The notes: generated from the letters alone by a model not told the origin. A stretch of DNA of 64,000 nucleotides from Bactericera cockerelli (GCA_024516035.1 CM044962.1:1774864-1838863), one strand, 5' to 3'. Shown: positions 38,970 to 50,584, counted from the stretch's first letter. Numbers and translations are program-made.

Positions 38970-39165
38970 GATTATAATAATAATACTCTTTAGAGAAATG
39001 TAACAACCAGGCGTTTGTACCACCTAAACCTCAGAGTCTTATATTATAATGTTCACAAACTCAAATATATGAGGAAAATAAATCATGTATTGGGTAGGAT
39101 TCGAACCAACGGATCCCAACGTTATTTAGATTACAAGACTAGCGCCTTAACCACTTGACAAAATA
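38970..39165 (-). repeat. SINE family A copy
   Basis: The plus strand shows GATTCGAACCAACGGATCCC and TACAAGACTAGCGCCTTAAC. The 3' TTA tail side is at 38972. Confidence 0.82.
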
Positions 39166-39169
39166 TGGC

Positions 39170-39744
39170 AAAAAGTTGTTATTGCATTCAGTATGATAAT
39201 AATTTTAACCTATTATCCTTCTGATTTATTTCCCACACCTTGATAATAAATTATAGCCAGTAAATTAAAAAAAAAAAATCTTTAGGTACTAGGGTCAGTT
39301 CAGGCATAAAAAAACCTCACTCTGACCCCAAACAGTTCAAACCTGCTTTTGTCTAATGGGAGTGTTAGGTATCAATGGATAGCTTCTCTCAAGCCATGTC
39401 ACCTCCATCGCATTTACCATTGTAATTTATTTTTAAGTTTGAATTGTAGATTGTAAATTGTAATACATAAAAAAAGTTCTCTATAGCGCTAAAAAATTTA
39501 CATCCTGTATTTTTCCCTGATCCCTGAGATATCTATTTACTCAAAAAATAAAATAATCTCTCTGTAGCTGAGATTTTATTGCATACAATAAACAATTCCC
39601 GGATCCCTCAGATATTTGACATTAATCTGTTTGTACCAGAGTCTTCTATTACGTCAAACGTCAAGTTGGAAACATATTTCCGATCAATCTATCTGCCTGG
39701 GAATCTCACAGAGAAACATTTCACTAGGATTCCCCCACCCCTAT
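39170..39744. other. No feature recognised
   Basis: AT-rich. The open frame at 39579-39767 has no recognisable domain. Confidence 0.35.
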
Positions 39745-40460
39745 TTTTACTTCCGATAAATTTCTAATAGGTCCCGTTTTAAAATCATCAACTTCGCACT
39801 AGCGTCTGTTTGTGTCGGTCTGACGGTCTGTCGGTCGCGTCGGTCTGTTAAATACATTCATTTAAACGCGCAAATCTCAGAAACTATTTTGTCGAAATTT
39901 TGTACACATATATATATAGCAGACGTATTGTAGATGGTCCCATTTTAAATTCATCAACTTCACACAAGCGATTCTTGGTGATAGAGACCATGCTCCTGAG
40001 CACTACCTCGTTACTTAGTATTCCTTGCAACGCGCAAATCTCGGAAACTACTCAACGGTTTTAATGAAATTTTTCACCCATATAGGACATGTTCTGTAGA
40101 TGGTCCCATTTTAAATTCATCAACTTCGCACTAGCGGTTCTTGGTGATAGAGACCAATTGACCATGCTCCTTACCACTAACTTTTTAATTATATACACTT
40201 ATATTTCGTGAACGTTACACCCGATTTCGATGAAATTTTGCACGTACAATCCTATATCACGGTGGTGAGAGGATTATATGGACGCCCAGATCCAATGTCA
40301 AAACTCCTCTCTTTGAAAAGAATCGGTTAAAAGGTTTTGGAGATATACAAGTGATTTAGTATAAAATCTCAAAATTGCCAAGTGTAAACCTATACAATGC
40401 GAACAATCATGAGGAAGTACTGTGTCCATAAATGGCAGTGAATTTTTTGTTGTTGTTGTT
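39745..40460 (+). repeat. Family L copy with internal duplication
   Basis: ACTTCCGATAAATTTCTAAT starts the copy. The CGCGCAAATCTC...CATCAACTTC..GTGATAGAGACCATGC block appears twice (39870-40000 and 40030-40165). It ends ATGAGGAAGTACTGTGTCCA. Confidence 0.8.
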
Positions 40461-40854
40461 GTTGATGTTTTCAGAATCAAATTCATAATACCCAGAAAAG
40501 CTCCCATAAAAAAGCGTTAGTGGTAGAGATTATGGGAATAAGTGAATTTTTTTCTTTGAAATTATTAAACTATGCAGGCATGTTTGGTACTCTCTCCTCC
40601 CTATTCATTTCTAATCTTTATTTCCTTTTATCTCTCTTCTTTTTTTTATCGCTGATTATAGATTTATTTCAAGACTATTCTTGATAAATAATATATTTCA
40701 GACCACTGAAAGATTGTGGTCTGAAATCATCTATTAAACTAATCGAACTCTGTCAAAAATCAGTAGTACTATCAATTACCAATATCATCCGGAAATGCCT
40801 CGATTTGTAGTATTCACTTTTTTACATCTTCTTTTTTATAACCGATGTATATTT
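40461..40854. other. No feature recognised
   Basis: AT-rich. A short inverted pair (TTCAGACCACTGAAAG / ATTGTGGTCTGAA) lies at 40699-40730. Confidence 0.4.
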
Positions 40855-40990
40855 ATGTAACCTCAATAAATCGATCGATAAGGCAGCGGACTTGTAAACT
40901 GGAGGTCTCAAGTTCAGCAAATATTTAGTAAAGCGAGTTTGAGTAGTTGTGATATCAGTGATTAACACAAAAATATTGATATGATAACAA
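40855..40990 (+). repeat. SINE family C copy
   Basis: TAACCTCAATAAATCGATCG, AAGGCAGCGGACTTG, then GCGAGTTTGAGTAGTTGTGA. The B-box is disrupted (GGTCTCAAGTTCAGC). Confidence 0.8.
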
Positions 40991-41174
40991 ACAACAAGCA
41001 ACTTAATGTGGATTTTTACATTAGTTATTTTACATCATTTTTTATGAATGAGAATGAGAGTATTATTTTTTACAACTTTCAAATATCAACATTCCTGCTC
41101 CATTTTCACATTCAAAACCCCGCACTTTCTTCCTCATCCCCCTCATTCTCATTGACACAGCTCTGACCATTATT

Positions 41175-41385
41175 ATAATAATAATAATAATTTTTAGTGG
41201 AAGGTAACCACTAGGCGAGGTTAATGCTCGAAGTATTTTCTACCCCCTAACCCTCAGAGACTTTATATTATGTGGTCACAAACACAAATTCATGAGGAAA
41301 TATTCATGCACTGGGTGAGACTCGAACCATCCCCCTACGCTACCTGGATTACCAGACTAGCGCCCTAATACCAGATTCTTCTCTA
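41175..41385 (-). repeat. SINE family A copy
   Basis: The plus strand has (AAT)n, TTTTTAGTGGAAGGTAACCA, TGCACTGGGTGAGACTCGAA and ACCAGACTAGCGCC. The 5' tip is missing. Confidence 0.85.
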
Positions 41386-41488
41386 GAACGGCTGTCATTT
41401 CCACTTTCCATTACAACCATTATCTACCTTATATTTATTAGAGTTTAGATTCTACTTGTACATTAATAAATTCTTCAATTTGTAGTAT

Positions 41489-41515
41489 AACGCGCACTGG
41501 AAGTCAGGTGGTTAA
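41489..41515 (+). repeat. SINE family A head, interrupted
   Basis: ACGCGCACTGGAAGTCAGGT, GGTTAA. The copy resumes at 43533. Confidence 0.75.
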
Positions 41516-41623
41516 CACTTTGAGCCCATGAATACCATATATGACCCTCAGCTGACATTTCATAAAGGACATGAGTACCATATATGACCCTCACCCGAAA
41601 TTTGACTGTGGACATGAGTACTC

Positions 41624-43328
41624 TACAGGGTGTCCCGTATACAGATGCAAATATTTTGAGGGTAGGTTCAGCCCACCGTGGACTATCATATGAGCGAAAC
41701 TTGCAGTGGGGCATTTTGCTTCGTTAAAGAGTTATGGCCAAATCCCTGTTTTTCCCACAGGTCTAGAGGTCACTTGGATCGATGCACGTTTTTAAAGAAA
41801 TGATAGCCAGTAAGTAATTTTTGACTTCATGTATGGATAGTCATGCATATTTCCCTTGAAATGCAGTTGGTTGCATAAAAAAATATTGAAAGACCAGAGA
41901 GATATTCAATCATAAGTTCAATACTTTTCTAAAATTTGATTTTTCCCTTTTCTCCCTTTCGTAAATTTAAAGTACTTCTATAGTTGCAATTCTGCGTATC
42001 AGTAGTTTAAAAAAATACCCTATTATGTTTAGTTTTAGAAAATAGAAAGCTCATTTATATTACTTTAAAGATCATGGAACGCAGTACCCACAAAGCTCAA
42101 AAATACTTCTGAATCATGATGGAAAATTCAAAGTTGGCTGAATTTTAACAGAATTGGCGCGTAATTTGAGGTATAAATACACTGTTCTGGGATGTCTTAC
42201 AGAGGGAAATTGATCATTCACAGTGGTCGGTCGGTATAAACTTTTATGTGAATGGGGTTACGGGGTCACAGGGTTATCATGAGGAAAAATGAGAGAGGCT
42301 GCAACGAAAGCAGCAACCAGTGGTGTAATTATGGAAAAAGAATAAACATGGAGAAAGACTCTGCGCTAGAAAAAAAAATTATGATTTTATTTTTAAAGTA
42401 AAATTAAAAATATCATTTTTGTGTTTATCACAATCATGATAAATATCAAAAACATAGCAAATAGTGCCGAAAATTAACCTTGGGTAAAACTCGAACATCC
42501 AACCTTAAGGTTACTATTATTATTCATACTTTATTGATAAACTAACAACATAATACATTCTGCAACACAGGACATGAAATGGAAAGAACCCAAAAGAATA
42601 TGTAGCGAACCAAGGGCGAGGTTAAAGCTTGTGGCTTTCTCTTCCACCGAACAAATTGATCGCCTTGTTATTTTAACTATTAGATTTGATTGATATAGTT
42701 GGTTATTAGAACTATTTGTACTCAGAAAATTTTCATTTATAACTTGCAGTTGGCACAAAAATAGTCACACAGACCGCTTCAGGCATCGAGTGTTCTTCAA
42801 AATGCAATAGCGCCCAGATTCAAAATTTGAAAGATGTGTTTCTCTCCTTCTGGTGCCGTTTGATGAGGCGTATCTCATTCGTTCCTTCACGCGTCTGAAA
42901 GAACTTTGTATTTATTGAAACAAAATAGCAAAGGGTATTTTTTTACCTAGTGATACGCAGAATTGCAATTGTAGAAGTACAATAAATTCACGAAAGGGAA
43001 AAAAGGGAAAAATCGAATTTCAGAAAAGTATTGAACTTATGATTAAATATCTCTCTGGTCTTTCAATATTTTTTTATGCAACCAACTGCATTTCAAGGGA
43101 AATATGCATGACTATCCATACATGAAGTCAAAAATTACTTACTGGCCATTATTTCTTTAAAAACGTGCATCGATCTAAGTGACCTCTAGACCTGTGGGAA
43201 AAACAGGGATTTGGCCATAACTCTTTAACGAAGCAAAATGCCCCACTGCAAGTTTCGCTCATATGATAGTCCACGGTGGGCTGAACCTACCCTTAAAATA
43301 TTTGCATCTGTATACGGGACACACTGTA
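41624..43328. mobile_element. Long-inverted-repeat element, 1,705 bp
   Basis: TACAGGGTGTCCCGTATACA opens an arm of about 390 bp; its complement spans about 42935-43328. TA at both edges. The central 900 bp carries a decayed SINE B-like stretch (42285-42375), a C-like stretch (42410-42515) and a family N copy. The arm is also found alone at 3684-3895. Confidence 0.9.
42525..42660 (-). repeat. Family N copy, diverged
   Basis: TTCATACTTTATTGATAAAC, AACCAAGGGCGAGGTTAAAG and TTCTCTTCCACC on the plus strand. It lies in the loop of the 1,705-bp foldback element. Confidence 0.65.
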
Positions 43329-43532
43329 TATTTTATTCACGGCCTTCCTTACTTTGAAGTTAAATCATACAGTATAAAAGGTACAGCTGAAAAACGTAAA
43401 TTTATCGAATTTTCTCGACAAAATACACAATATTTTACAATAAAAAAAACATTGGTACGAAGAGTGCAAAACGCATTTTTTGCCTTGGTCCCTCGTGCTC
43501 ACTCGCCGATCCCAGCTCTGGGGCTCAAAGTG

Positions 43533-43725
43533 TAGCGCTAGTCTGATGATCCAGGTAGCGTAGGGATCCGTTGGTTCGAATCTCACCCAGTGCATGAATT
43601 TTTCCTCATTAATTTGAGCTTGTGACCGCATAATAATAAGACTCTCTGGGTTAGGTGGTAGAAAATGCTTTGAGTATTAACCTCGGCTGGTGGTAACCTT
43701 CCACTAAAGAGTGTTATTATAGGTA
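43533..43725 (+). repeat. SINE family A copy, remainder
   Basis: TAGCGCTAGTCTGATGATCC, B-box GGTTCGAATCTCACCC, TGAATTTTTCCTCATTAATT, AACCTCGGCTGGTGGTAACC, CACTAAAGAGTGTTATTATA. It completes the head at 41489. Confidence 0.88.
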
Positions 43726-43839
43726 CATATAAAAATGGATAAAAAATAAATAAATACCTCAATGTTTAAAAAAAACTAAAAAATTAAATAAATATCTTGA
43801 AATGAACCTAGTGTAGAAAAGAAACCTTTAATATAAACC

Positions 43840-43920
43840 TGGGATTCGAACCAACAGCCCCCTATGCTACCTGGACTACCAGACTTGACGATTTGACCAC
43901 TTGACTACCAGTACACCTTG
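43840..43920 (-). repeat. SINE family A head
   Basis: The plus strand shows GGGATTCGAACCAACAGCCC, ACCTGGACTACCAGACTTG and ACCACTTGACTACCAGTACA. Body missing. Confidence 0.8.
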
Positions 43921-44003
43921 TATTCAACAGTATACTAGATAACTAGATGACATTGGCACTGTCATCTAAATATGAGTTACCTACCTCATTCTCTTGTTCT
44001 GCA

Positions 44004-44004
<1 letters not shown>

Positions 44005-44045
<41 letters not shown>

Positions 44046-44082
44046 CTCTCTCTCTCTCTCTCTCTCTCTTTGTCTCTTTCTT

Positions 44083-44122
<40 letters not shown>

Positions 44123-44862
44123 CCCTTTTCTCTAATCTACCTCTCTCTCTCTTTAATTTTATTTTCTTTAATAACTCGCATTTCTACTTTTCTTCTTTCT
44201 CTCTCTCTCTCTTTCTCTTTTTCTTTACTTTTTATCTTCTTTGTTTTTCTCTTCTCAGTTGACATCTTATTAAGAATATCTCTCTCCCCTATTTCTCTAT
44301 CACTCTCTCTGTCTTTTCTCTTCTTTAATTTTCTTCTTTATATAACTCTCTCTCTCTTTCATTTCTTTTTATCTTCTTTGTTAGTCTCTCTATCTATTTC
44401 TCTCTCTCTCTCTCTCTCTCTATCTCCCTGCCTCCCTCTCTATCTCTCTCTCTCCCCTTTTCTCTAATCTACCTCTCTCTCTCTCTTTAATTTTATTTTC
44501 TTTAATAACTCGCATTTCTACTTTTCTTCTTTCTCTCTCTCTCTCTCTTTCTCTTTTTCTTTACTTTTTATCTTCTTTGTTTTTCTCTTCTCTTCTCATG
44601 TATCTTGTTTCTATCTCTCTCCCCTACTCCCCTATTTCTCTATCACTCTCTCTGTCTTTTCTCTTCTTTAATTTTCTTCTTTATATAACTCTCTCTCTTT
44701 CATTTCTTTTTATCTTCTTTGTTAGTCTCTCTATCTATTTCTCTCTCTCTCTCTCTCTCTCTCTATCTCCCTGCCTCCCTCTCTATCTCTCTCTCTCTCT
44801 TTCTTTCCTTTTTATCTTCTTTGTTCATCTCCCTCTCTCTCTTTCTGTCTCCTAGTGGCACC
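44005..44862 (+). repeat. CT-rich field with ~335-bp tandem duplication
   Basis: About 860 bp of (CT)n with T-rich spacers. The block starting TCCCCTTTTCTCTAATCTAC at 44121 recurs at 44453 and is followed by the same long spacer, so a unit of about 335 bp is duplicated. The long L/S-rich frames are artefacts. Confidence 0.93.
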
Positions 44863-44994
44863 CTTTCAGTTCTTAAATAAACAAGTTCATGTTGAATTTT
44901 GCAACACTTTTAAGCAAGAATTCACAATTCAGCATCATAAAATAAACACACTGTTTAATTTGCTCGGAAACACTACTGTTGTCTTTCTAGTTGA

Positions 44995-45165
44995 CTATTT
45001 CTATCTTGAAATATAACTTTCTAATTTGAAATATAACTTTCTATCTTGTAATATAACTTTCTAACTTGAAATATAACTTTCTATTTTGAAATATAACTTT
45101 CTAACTTAAAATATAACTTTCTAAGTTGAAATATAACTTTCTAACTTGAAATATAACTTTTTAAC
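44995..45165 (+). repeat. 20-bp tandem repeat, ~8 copies
   Basis: Unit TTCTAACTTGAAATATAACT with small changes. Confidence 0.95.
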
Positions 45166-45179
45166 TTAATATAATAAAT

Positions 45180-45362
45180 AATATAACACTTTTTAGTGGA
45201 AGGTAACCACTAGGCGAGGTTAATGCTTAAAGCGTTTTGTATCACCTAACCCCCAGAGTCATATACTCAAAAATGAGGAAAAATTTATGCATTGGGTGGG
45301 ATTCGAACCAACAGATCCTTATGCTACCTGGATTATGAGACTAGAACCTTAACCACTACAAA
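45180..45362 (-). repeat. SINE family A copy
   Basis: The plus strand has TTTTTAGTGGAAGGTAACCA, GGGTGGGATTCGAACCAACA and AACCTTAACCACTAC. Confidence 0.85.
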
Positions 45363-45374
45363 TGTACTTTTTTA

Positions 45375-45582
45375 AATAATATATCGCCTTATTTATTTTG
45401 CCGAGTAAGACTATTAAGTCCCATTATTTCAGCAGTAAGTCCAAAACGTATTATTATGTGGTAAAAGATTTTCTACCAACTAACCCTCAGCGTCTTATGA
45501 TTATGTCATCAAAAACTCAAGTATAAAAGAAAAAAAAATCATGCACTGGATGGAATTCGATCCAACGGATTCCTACGCTACC
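45375..45582 (-). repeat. SINE D tail joined to SINE A fragment
   Basis: A D tail (AGACTATTAAGTCCCATTAT, GTAAGTCCAAAACGTATTAT) runs at 45465 into an A body (TTTTCTACCAACTAACCCTC, GCACTGGATGGAATTCGATC). Confidence 0.75.
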
Positions 45583-46243
45583 TGTGTTTTTTTTTTTTTT
45601 TCATCTCTGTTTACACGCAACAATAATGCTGCAATTACGTAAATAGGAACGTAAATAGGTTTACGTAAATAGGTTTCTTTTAAATTGTTCCAAAGTGAGA
45701 TCGAGATCCAAATTTGCACTGTTACAATAATAAATTATTAAATATTATTAGAGAGGAGATGAGTGGTGATTCCAGGTACACAGGAGAATAGTTTCTTGGT
45801 ATATTCAGAAAATACTGAGTTAGTGGTCGTTCTCTCAGTGACAGTTGTAAATTGGGCACTTTAATCAGTATTTTCTCAAACAGTCCTGGACATGTAATTG
45901 TGTCATTACTCTGTTACGAGACTAGCTCGTTAACTAGTTGACACAGTCAAATATGATAGACCACTGAAGAAGGCCCGCGCTGAATCAACAAGTTTTGACT
46001 TCTGAGGGGGGGGGGGGGGGGGTGACCGCGAGCGTTATCTACTTTCTTATAGTGAACCGGTGTTGCAAAAAAAGATTGGCCGTCCCTGGTCTATTCCCTC
46101 ATCCATCATACACGCGAGCAGGAACATCAGAGTTTCGGAAAAAAAATTCCCTCCGACGCGTGTCATCACGTTCCTCGTATCATCATTTGAATTTTCCAAA
46201 GATCACGTACGAGAATTCGTTCCCTTATTAGAAATAAGTGTGT
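45583..46243. other. No gene; G18 run
   Basis: A poly-G run lies at 46004-46022. No convincing frame. Confidence 0.4.
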
Positions 46244-47160
46244 GTGGGATAACACAATGCCCCCTCAATGCTCAATGACACATGCAGGTATCAGGGGTGG
46301 GATAACACAATGCCTCCTCAATGCTCAATGACACATGATCAGGTATCAGGGGTGGGATAACACAATGCCTCCTCAATGCTCAATGACACAGGCAGGTATC
46401 AGGGGTGGGATAACACAATGCCTCCTCAATGCTCAATGACACACGCAGGTATCAGGGGTGGGATAACACAATGTCTCCTCAATGCTCAATGACACATGCA
46501 GGTATCAGGGGTGGGATAACACAATGCCTCCTCAATGCTCAATGACACATGATCAGGTATCAGGGTGGGATAATACAATGCCTCCTCAATGCTCAATGAC
46601 ACACGCAGGTATCAGGGGTGGGATAACACAATGCCTCCTCAATGCTCAATGACACATGCAGGTATCAGGGGTGGGATAACAAAATGATTCCTCAACGCTC
46701 AATAACACATGCAGGTATCAGGGGTGGGATAACACAATGCCTCCTCAATGCTCAATGACACATGCAGGTATCAGGGGTGGGATAACACAATGCCTCCTCA
46801 ATGCTCAATGACACATGATCAGGTATCAGGGGTGGGATAACACAATGCCTCCTCAATGCTCAATGACACATGTAGGTATCAGGGGTGGGATAACACAATG
46901 TCTCCTCAATGCTCAATGACACATGCAGGTATCAGGGGTGGGATAACACAATGCCTCCTCAATGCTCAATGACACATGCAGGTATCAGGGGTGGGATAAC
47001 ACAATGCCTCCTCAATGCTCAATGACATATGATCAGGTATCAGGGGTGGGATAACACAATGCCTCCTCAATGCTCAATAACACATGATCAGGTATCAGGG
47101 GCGGGATAACACAATGCCTCCTCAATGCTCAATAACACATGATCAGGTATCAGGGGCGGC
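46244..47160 (+). repeat. 53-bp satellite, about 17 copies
   Basis: The monomer contains GGGTGGGATAACACAATGCC, TCCTCAATGCTCAATGACAC and ATGCAGGTATCAG. A variant with CATGATCAGG is one to two bases longer and recurs every few units. The array ends at a GC-rich palindrome (GGCCGCGCGGCC). Confidence 0.97.
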
Positions 47161-47274
47161 CGCGCGGCCGGGGCTAAGGGGCCGATGCAACACCCCTGGA
47201 CGATAAGGGAAAGTATTTTCTCAACTCCTAGCTCGTGCATAGTACTGAACGGCTATTTTTTACGTTAACCAATT

Positions 47275-47485
47275 AACCATCAGTATAATCAGAAAAGTGA
47301 GAAGTTGTACTAGATGAACATGAATATCAGAACATACTTGGACAGCTGTTTCGAGCTTATTTGCTCTCATCAGCAGGTAACAGTTCTGAGTTCTGAATAT
47401 TCATGCCATCAACTAACCTCTCTATTTTAATCAGTATAAACAGAAAAGTGAGAAGTTGTACTAGATGTACATGAATATCAGAACA
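47275..47485 (+). repeat. 55-bp direct repeats 150 bp apart
   Basis: AGAAAAGTGAGAAGTTGTAC and TGAATATCAGAACATA occur at about 47288 and 47440, with a CAGCTGTTTCGAGCTTATTT foldback-type phrase between. Confidence 0.8.
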
Positions 47486-47489
47486 TATA

Positions 47490-47545
47490 CCTGGTGGCAG
47501 CACCCCCAAAATATTTTCCCACCGTCCGCGCCTCGTATTAGGTAC
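47490..47545 (-). mobile_element. Family P terminus
   Basis: GGTGGCAGCACCCCCAAAAT, ATTTTCCCACCGTCCGCGCC; the reverse complement of 23911-23960. Confidence 0.55.
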
Positions 47546-47784
47546 ATTATATTAAGGTGTTATCATATTCATCATAATATTAATACATCACGTGTCTCTA
47601 CTGTCTATATTGAAAACTTGATAAATATGTTTATTAGAACACACACACATTTCAGTGCGAAAATTGGAAAATTCATCAGATCTACAGGGTGGTTCAAAAG
47701 TTGTTCGACAAACTCCAGGGCCGAATATTCAATATGTTAATTAGAAACACAAATTTCGATGTGGAGAATTATTATTAATTTATT

Positions 47785-47965
47785 TCTTATTATTCAACAC
47801 TTTATTAGATATAAGAAGACATAGTATGTACATTGTACAGTACAAATAATTATTATAACAATGAAAAAATGGAAACAATATATACAATAATAAGGAAAAA
47901 GAATAGAAAAATATTTATAAACATATGTCCTAACTAAAGGGCGGGTTTATTGCCTATGGTTTGTT
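47785..47965 (-). repeat. Family N copy
   Basis: CAACACTTTATTAGATATAA, then CCTAACTAAAGGGCGGGTTT and ATTGCCTATGG; truncated at its 5' end. Confidence 0.8.
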
Positions 47966-48309
47966 TTCTTTATTAATAATTATCTGTATTGTAGAATGTA
48001 CATGTATATGTCTTTGTATTTATTTTTATTATTTCCTTTACTTCTCTTTTCTGACGGGTCATTCATAATTATACATAGGTATGTCAAGACCATTACATTT
48101 GTCAAAAAAGTAGAGGTGTTTCAAAACATGCACCCAGGCACCCTGTACGTACATATATTCATAATATTTCATCTTCTCTAATAGAAGAAATAGAACCGAT
48201 GTTCTCTGTTGAAAATTGGAAAATACATGATGATGTATAACAAAGCACACATGAACGGTTTCAAATGTCATACTTCTCGTTTTTAAATGGAAAATCGAGC
48301 TCTATTCAT

Positions 48310-49252
48310 CATGTTGCAATACATATGTTTATATACAGGGTGTATGTTGCAATACATAATATGTTTTTACAGGGTGTATGTTATAATACATAATAATTAT
48401 TATGTTTATACAAGCTGTATGTTGTAATACATAATATGTTTATACAGGCTGTATTTTGTAATACATAATATTTTTATACAAGGGGTGTATGTTGTAATAC
48501 ATAATATGTTTATACAGGGTGTATGTTGTAATACATAATTTGTTTATACAAGGTGTATGTTGTAATACATAAAATGTTTATACAAGGTGTATGTTGTAAT
48601 ACATAATATGTTTATACAAGGTGTATGTTGTAATACATAATATGTTTATACAAGGTGTATGTTGTAATACATAATATGTTTATACAAGGTGTATGTTGTA
48701 ATACATAATATGTTTATACAGGGTGTATATTGTAATACATAATATGTTTATACAAGGTGTATGTTGTAATACATAATATGTTTATACAAAGTGTATGTTG
48801 TAGTACATAATATGTTTATACAGGGTGTATGTTGTAATACATAATATGTTTAAGCAGTGTGTATGTTGCAATACATAATATGTTTATACAATGTGTATGT
48901 TGTAATACATAATATTTTTATATACAGGGTGTATGATGCAATACATAATATGTTTAAAACAGGGTGTATGTTGTAATACATAATATGTCTATACAGGCTA
49001 TATGTTGTAATACATAATATGTTTATACAGGGTGTATGTTGTAATACATAATATGTTTATACAGGGTGTATGTTGAAATACATAATATGTTTATATGGGG
49101 TTTATGTTGAAATACATAATATGTTTATAAAGGGTGTATGTTGTAATACATAATATGTTTATACAGGGTGTATGTTGTAATACATAATATGTTTATACAG
49201 GGTGTATGATGCAATACATAATATGTTTATACAGGGTGTATGTTGTCATCAT
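48310..49252 (+). repeat. 34-bp satellite, about 28 copies
   Basis: The monomer is built from GTTTATACAGGGTGTATG and TTGTAATACATAATAT. Copies differ mainly at CAGGG/CAAGG. It contains the TATACAGGGTG word found at the ends of the foldback elements. Confidence 0.97.
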
Positions 49253-49377
49253 ATAAATTCGATCATTTAACGCGGTTTTCTTTTTCGAGACAGTATTATT
49301 GTCCGGCCTTTTTTTTTTTCTTTTCTTTTTTCTTCTTCTTCTTCTTATTTCTCTCTACTTTTTATATACAAATAATA

Positions 49378-49568
49378 ATATTGCATTATTTATACTGACC
49401 GATTAGGACTATTAAGTCCCATTATTCCAGCAGTAAGCCCAAGACATATTATTATGTAGTAAAAATCCCAAATGGGAGGGTATTAACATGTTATGTTCCG
49501 GCTTAGTTTCGAACCCGGGACCTCTTGATCACCAGACCGCCGGTTTTACCCTTGAGCTACGGGATGTT
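49378..49568 (-). repeat. SINE family D copy
   Basis: Plus strand: ATTAGGACTATTAAGTCCCA, AAATCCCAAATGGGAGGGTA, GTTTCGAACCCGGGACC, TTGAGCTACGGGAT. Confidence 0.87.
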
Positions 49569-49569
49569 T

Positions 49570-49870
49570 CACAGCCTTTTTTTATTTCGTAGCCATGAAA
49601 CAGGAGCTACTGTAGATGCTTGAGGTCTGTGTTGTAGCCTGCCCATCCCGTAGTATGCCTTCCCTTTGATGGGCTACAGAGTGACACAATACTTTCCATT
49701 CAATTAATCATTTCAATTAATTAAATAAAGCTACTGACGTCGGTGCTCTCTTAATAATAAAACTGGTCTCTGGTGTTTGTATTGAAAGAGAGACGTACAG
49801 GGGAGTAGTTCCGAGAAAGAGTGAGTTTCGCGGTACACAGGGGAAACGTTGATTATTTTTTAAAGTGTGC
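49570..49870 (+). repeat. Interspersed repeat family J, long copy
   Basis: GTAGCCATGAAACAGGAGCT, GTGTTGTAGCCTGCCCATCC, AAAGAGAGACGTACAGGGGA, ACACAGGGGAAACGTTGA. About 300 bp are shared with 57012-57310. Class unknown. Confidence 0.85.
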
Positions 49871-49919
49871 CTCCCCTCTATTGGGCGAGAAGTGACATCA
49901 CAATACTTCTAATGTATCA

Positions 49920-50140
49920 GTAGTCAGGTAGTCACCTTGGCGTAGCGGTATCATGCTCGGCTTGCACTCCAGGTGACCCGGGTTCAAATCCCGCCGGGGT
50001 CGGAATTTTTCCGGCTTTGTGCTTTGGACACCGCTCCTGATGAGAGAGAGAACTATAGACTCAGGTGCATCCTAGCTCCGTGCAATAATTAGGCTGAACT
50101 CAGGTGTAGTCGCATGCTGGAAATGATTCAAATGAGTTTT
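49920..50140 (+). repeat. tRNA-like SINE, family I (single copy seen)
   Basis: CACCTTGGCGTAGCGGTATC (A-box) and GACCCGGGTTCAAATCCCGC (B-box), followed by CCGGGGTCGG, at tRNA-like spacing, then a body with TGAGAGAGAGAACTATAGAC. No other copy in the window. Confidence 0.7.
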
Positions 50141-50249
50141 CCAAGTTTGTGAAGTTAATCATTTTCTTAGTATTTATTTCTGACATAGCCTTCTGTGCCT
50201 GACATATAATTATATACCTATATACCAATAATAATAACAACACACTATA

Positions 50250-50452
50250 GTTGTAGTCACTGTGGCAGAGTGAGTTAGCGCACTAGGCATTGCACACATG
50301 GTGACCTGGGTTCGATCCCCAGCGGTGTAGGAATTTTTCTACTCTGTACTTGGATGTTCGGGGCCCACTTATACCTCGTGAGGAAAAATGAGTAGCTGCT
50401 TTGATGTGAAGCAGCGACCAGTGGCAAAATCATAGGCAAAAAGTACCTATTA
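50250..50452 (+). repeat. SINE family B copy
   Basis: CACTGTGGCAGAGTGAGTTA, B-box GGGTTCGATCCCC, TGAGGAAAAATGAGTAGCTG. The tail is truncated. Confidence 0.87.
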
Positions 50453-50464
50453 GTGAGAAAAGAA

Positions 50465-50584
50465 GAGCCGTTTGTATTTTGTAGTCATGAAACAGGAGCT
50501 ACTGTAGACGCTTGTAGTCTGTGTTGTAGCCTGCCCATCTCGTAGTATGCCTCCCCTCTGATGGGCGAGAAGTGACACAGTACT
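50465..50584 (+). repeat. Family J fragment
   Basis: GTAGTCATGAAACAGGAGCT and TAGTATGCCTCCCCTCTGAT; 5' 120 bp of the family only. Confidence 0.8.

Larger units (their letters stand above)
41516..43532. mobile_element. TTAA-targeting element (piggyBac-like?), 2,017 bp
   Basis: CACTTTGAGCCC at 41516 is mirrored exactly by GGGCTCAAAGTG ending 43532. The left flank is TTAA; the right flank is TAGC, so a TTAA duplication is not intact. It interrupts a SINE A copy between GGTTAA and AGCGCTAGTCTG. Much of its interior is a second, foldback element. The duplicated words CATGAGTACCATATATGACC lie near the left end. The family assignment rests on the TTAA only. Confidence 0.65.

Noticed and set aside
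43947..44855. Leu/Ser-rich frames up to 157 codons
   Set aside because: CT microsatellite artefacts.
46244..49252. CRISPR array
   Set aside because: The 53-bp and 34-bp arrays have no unique spacers and the context is eukaryotic.
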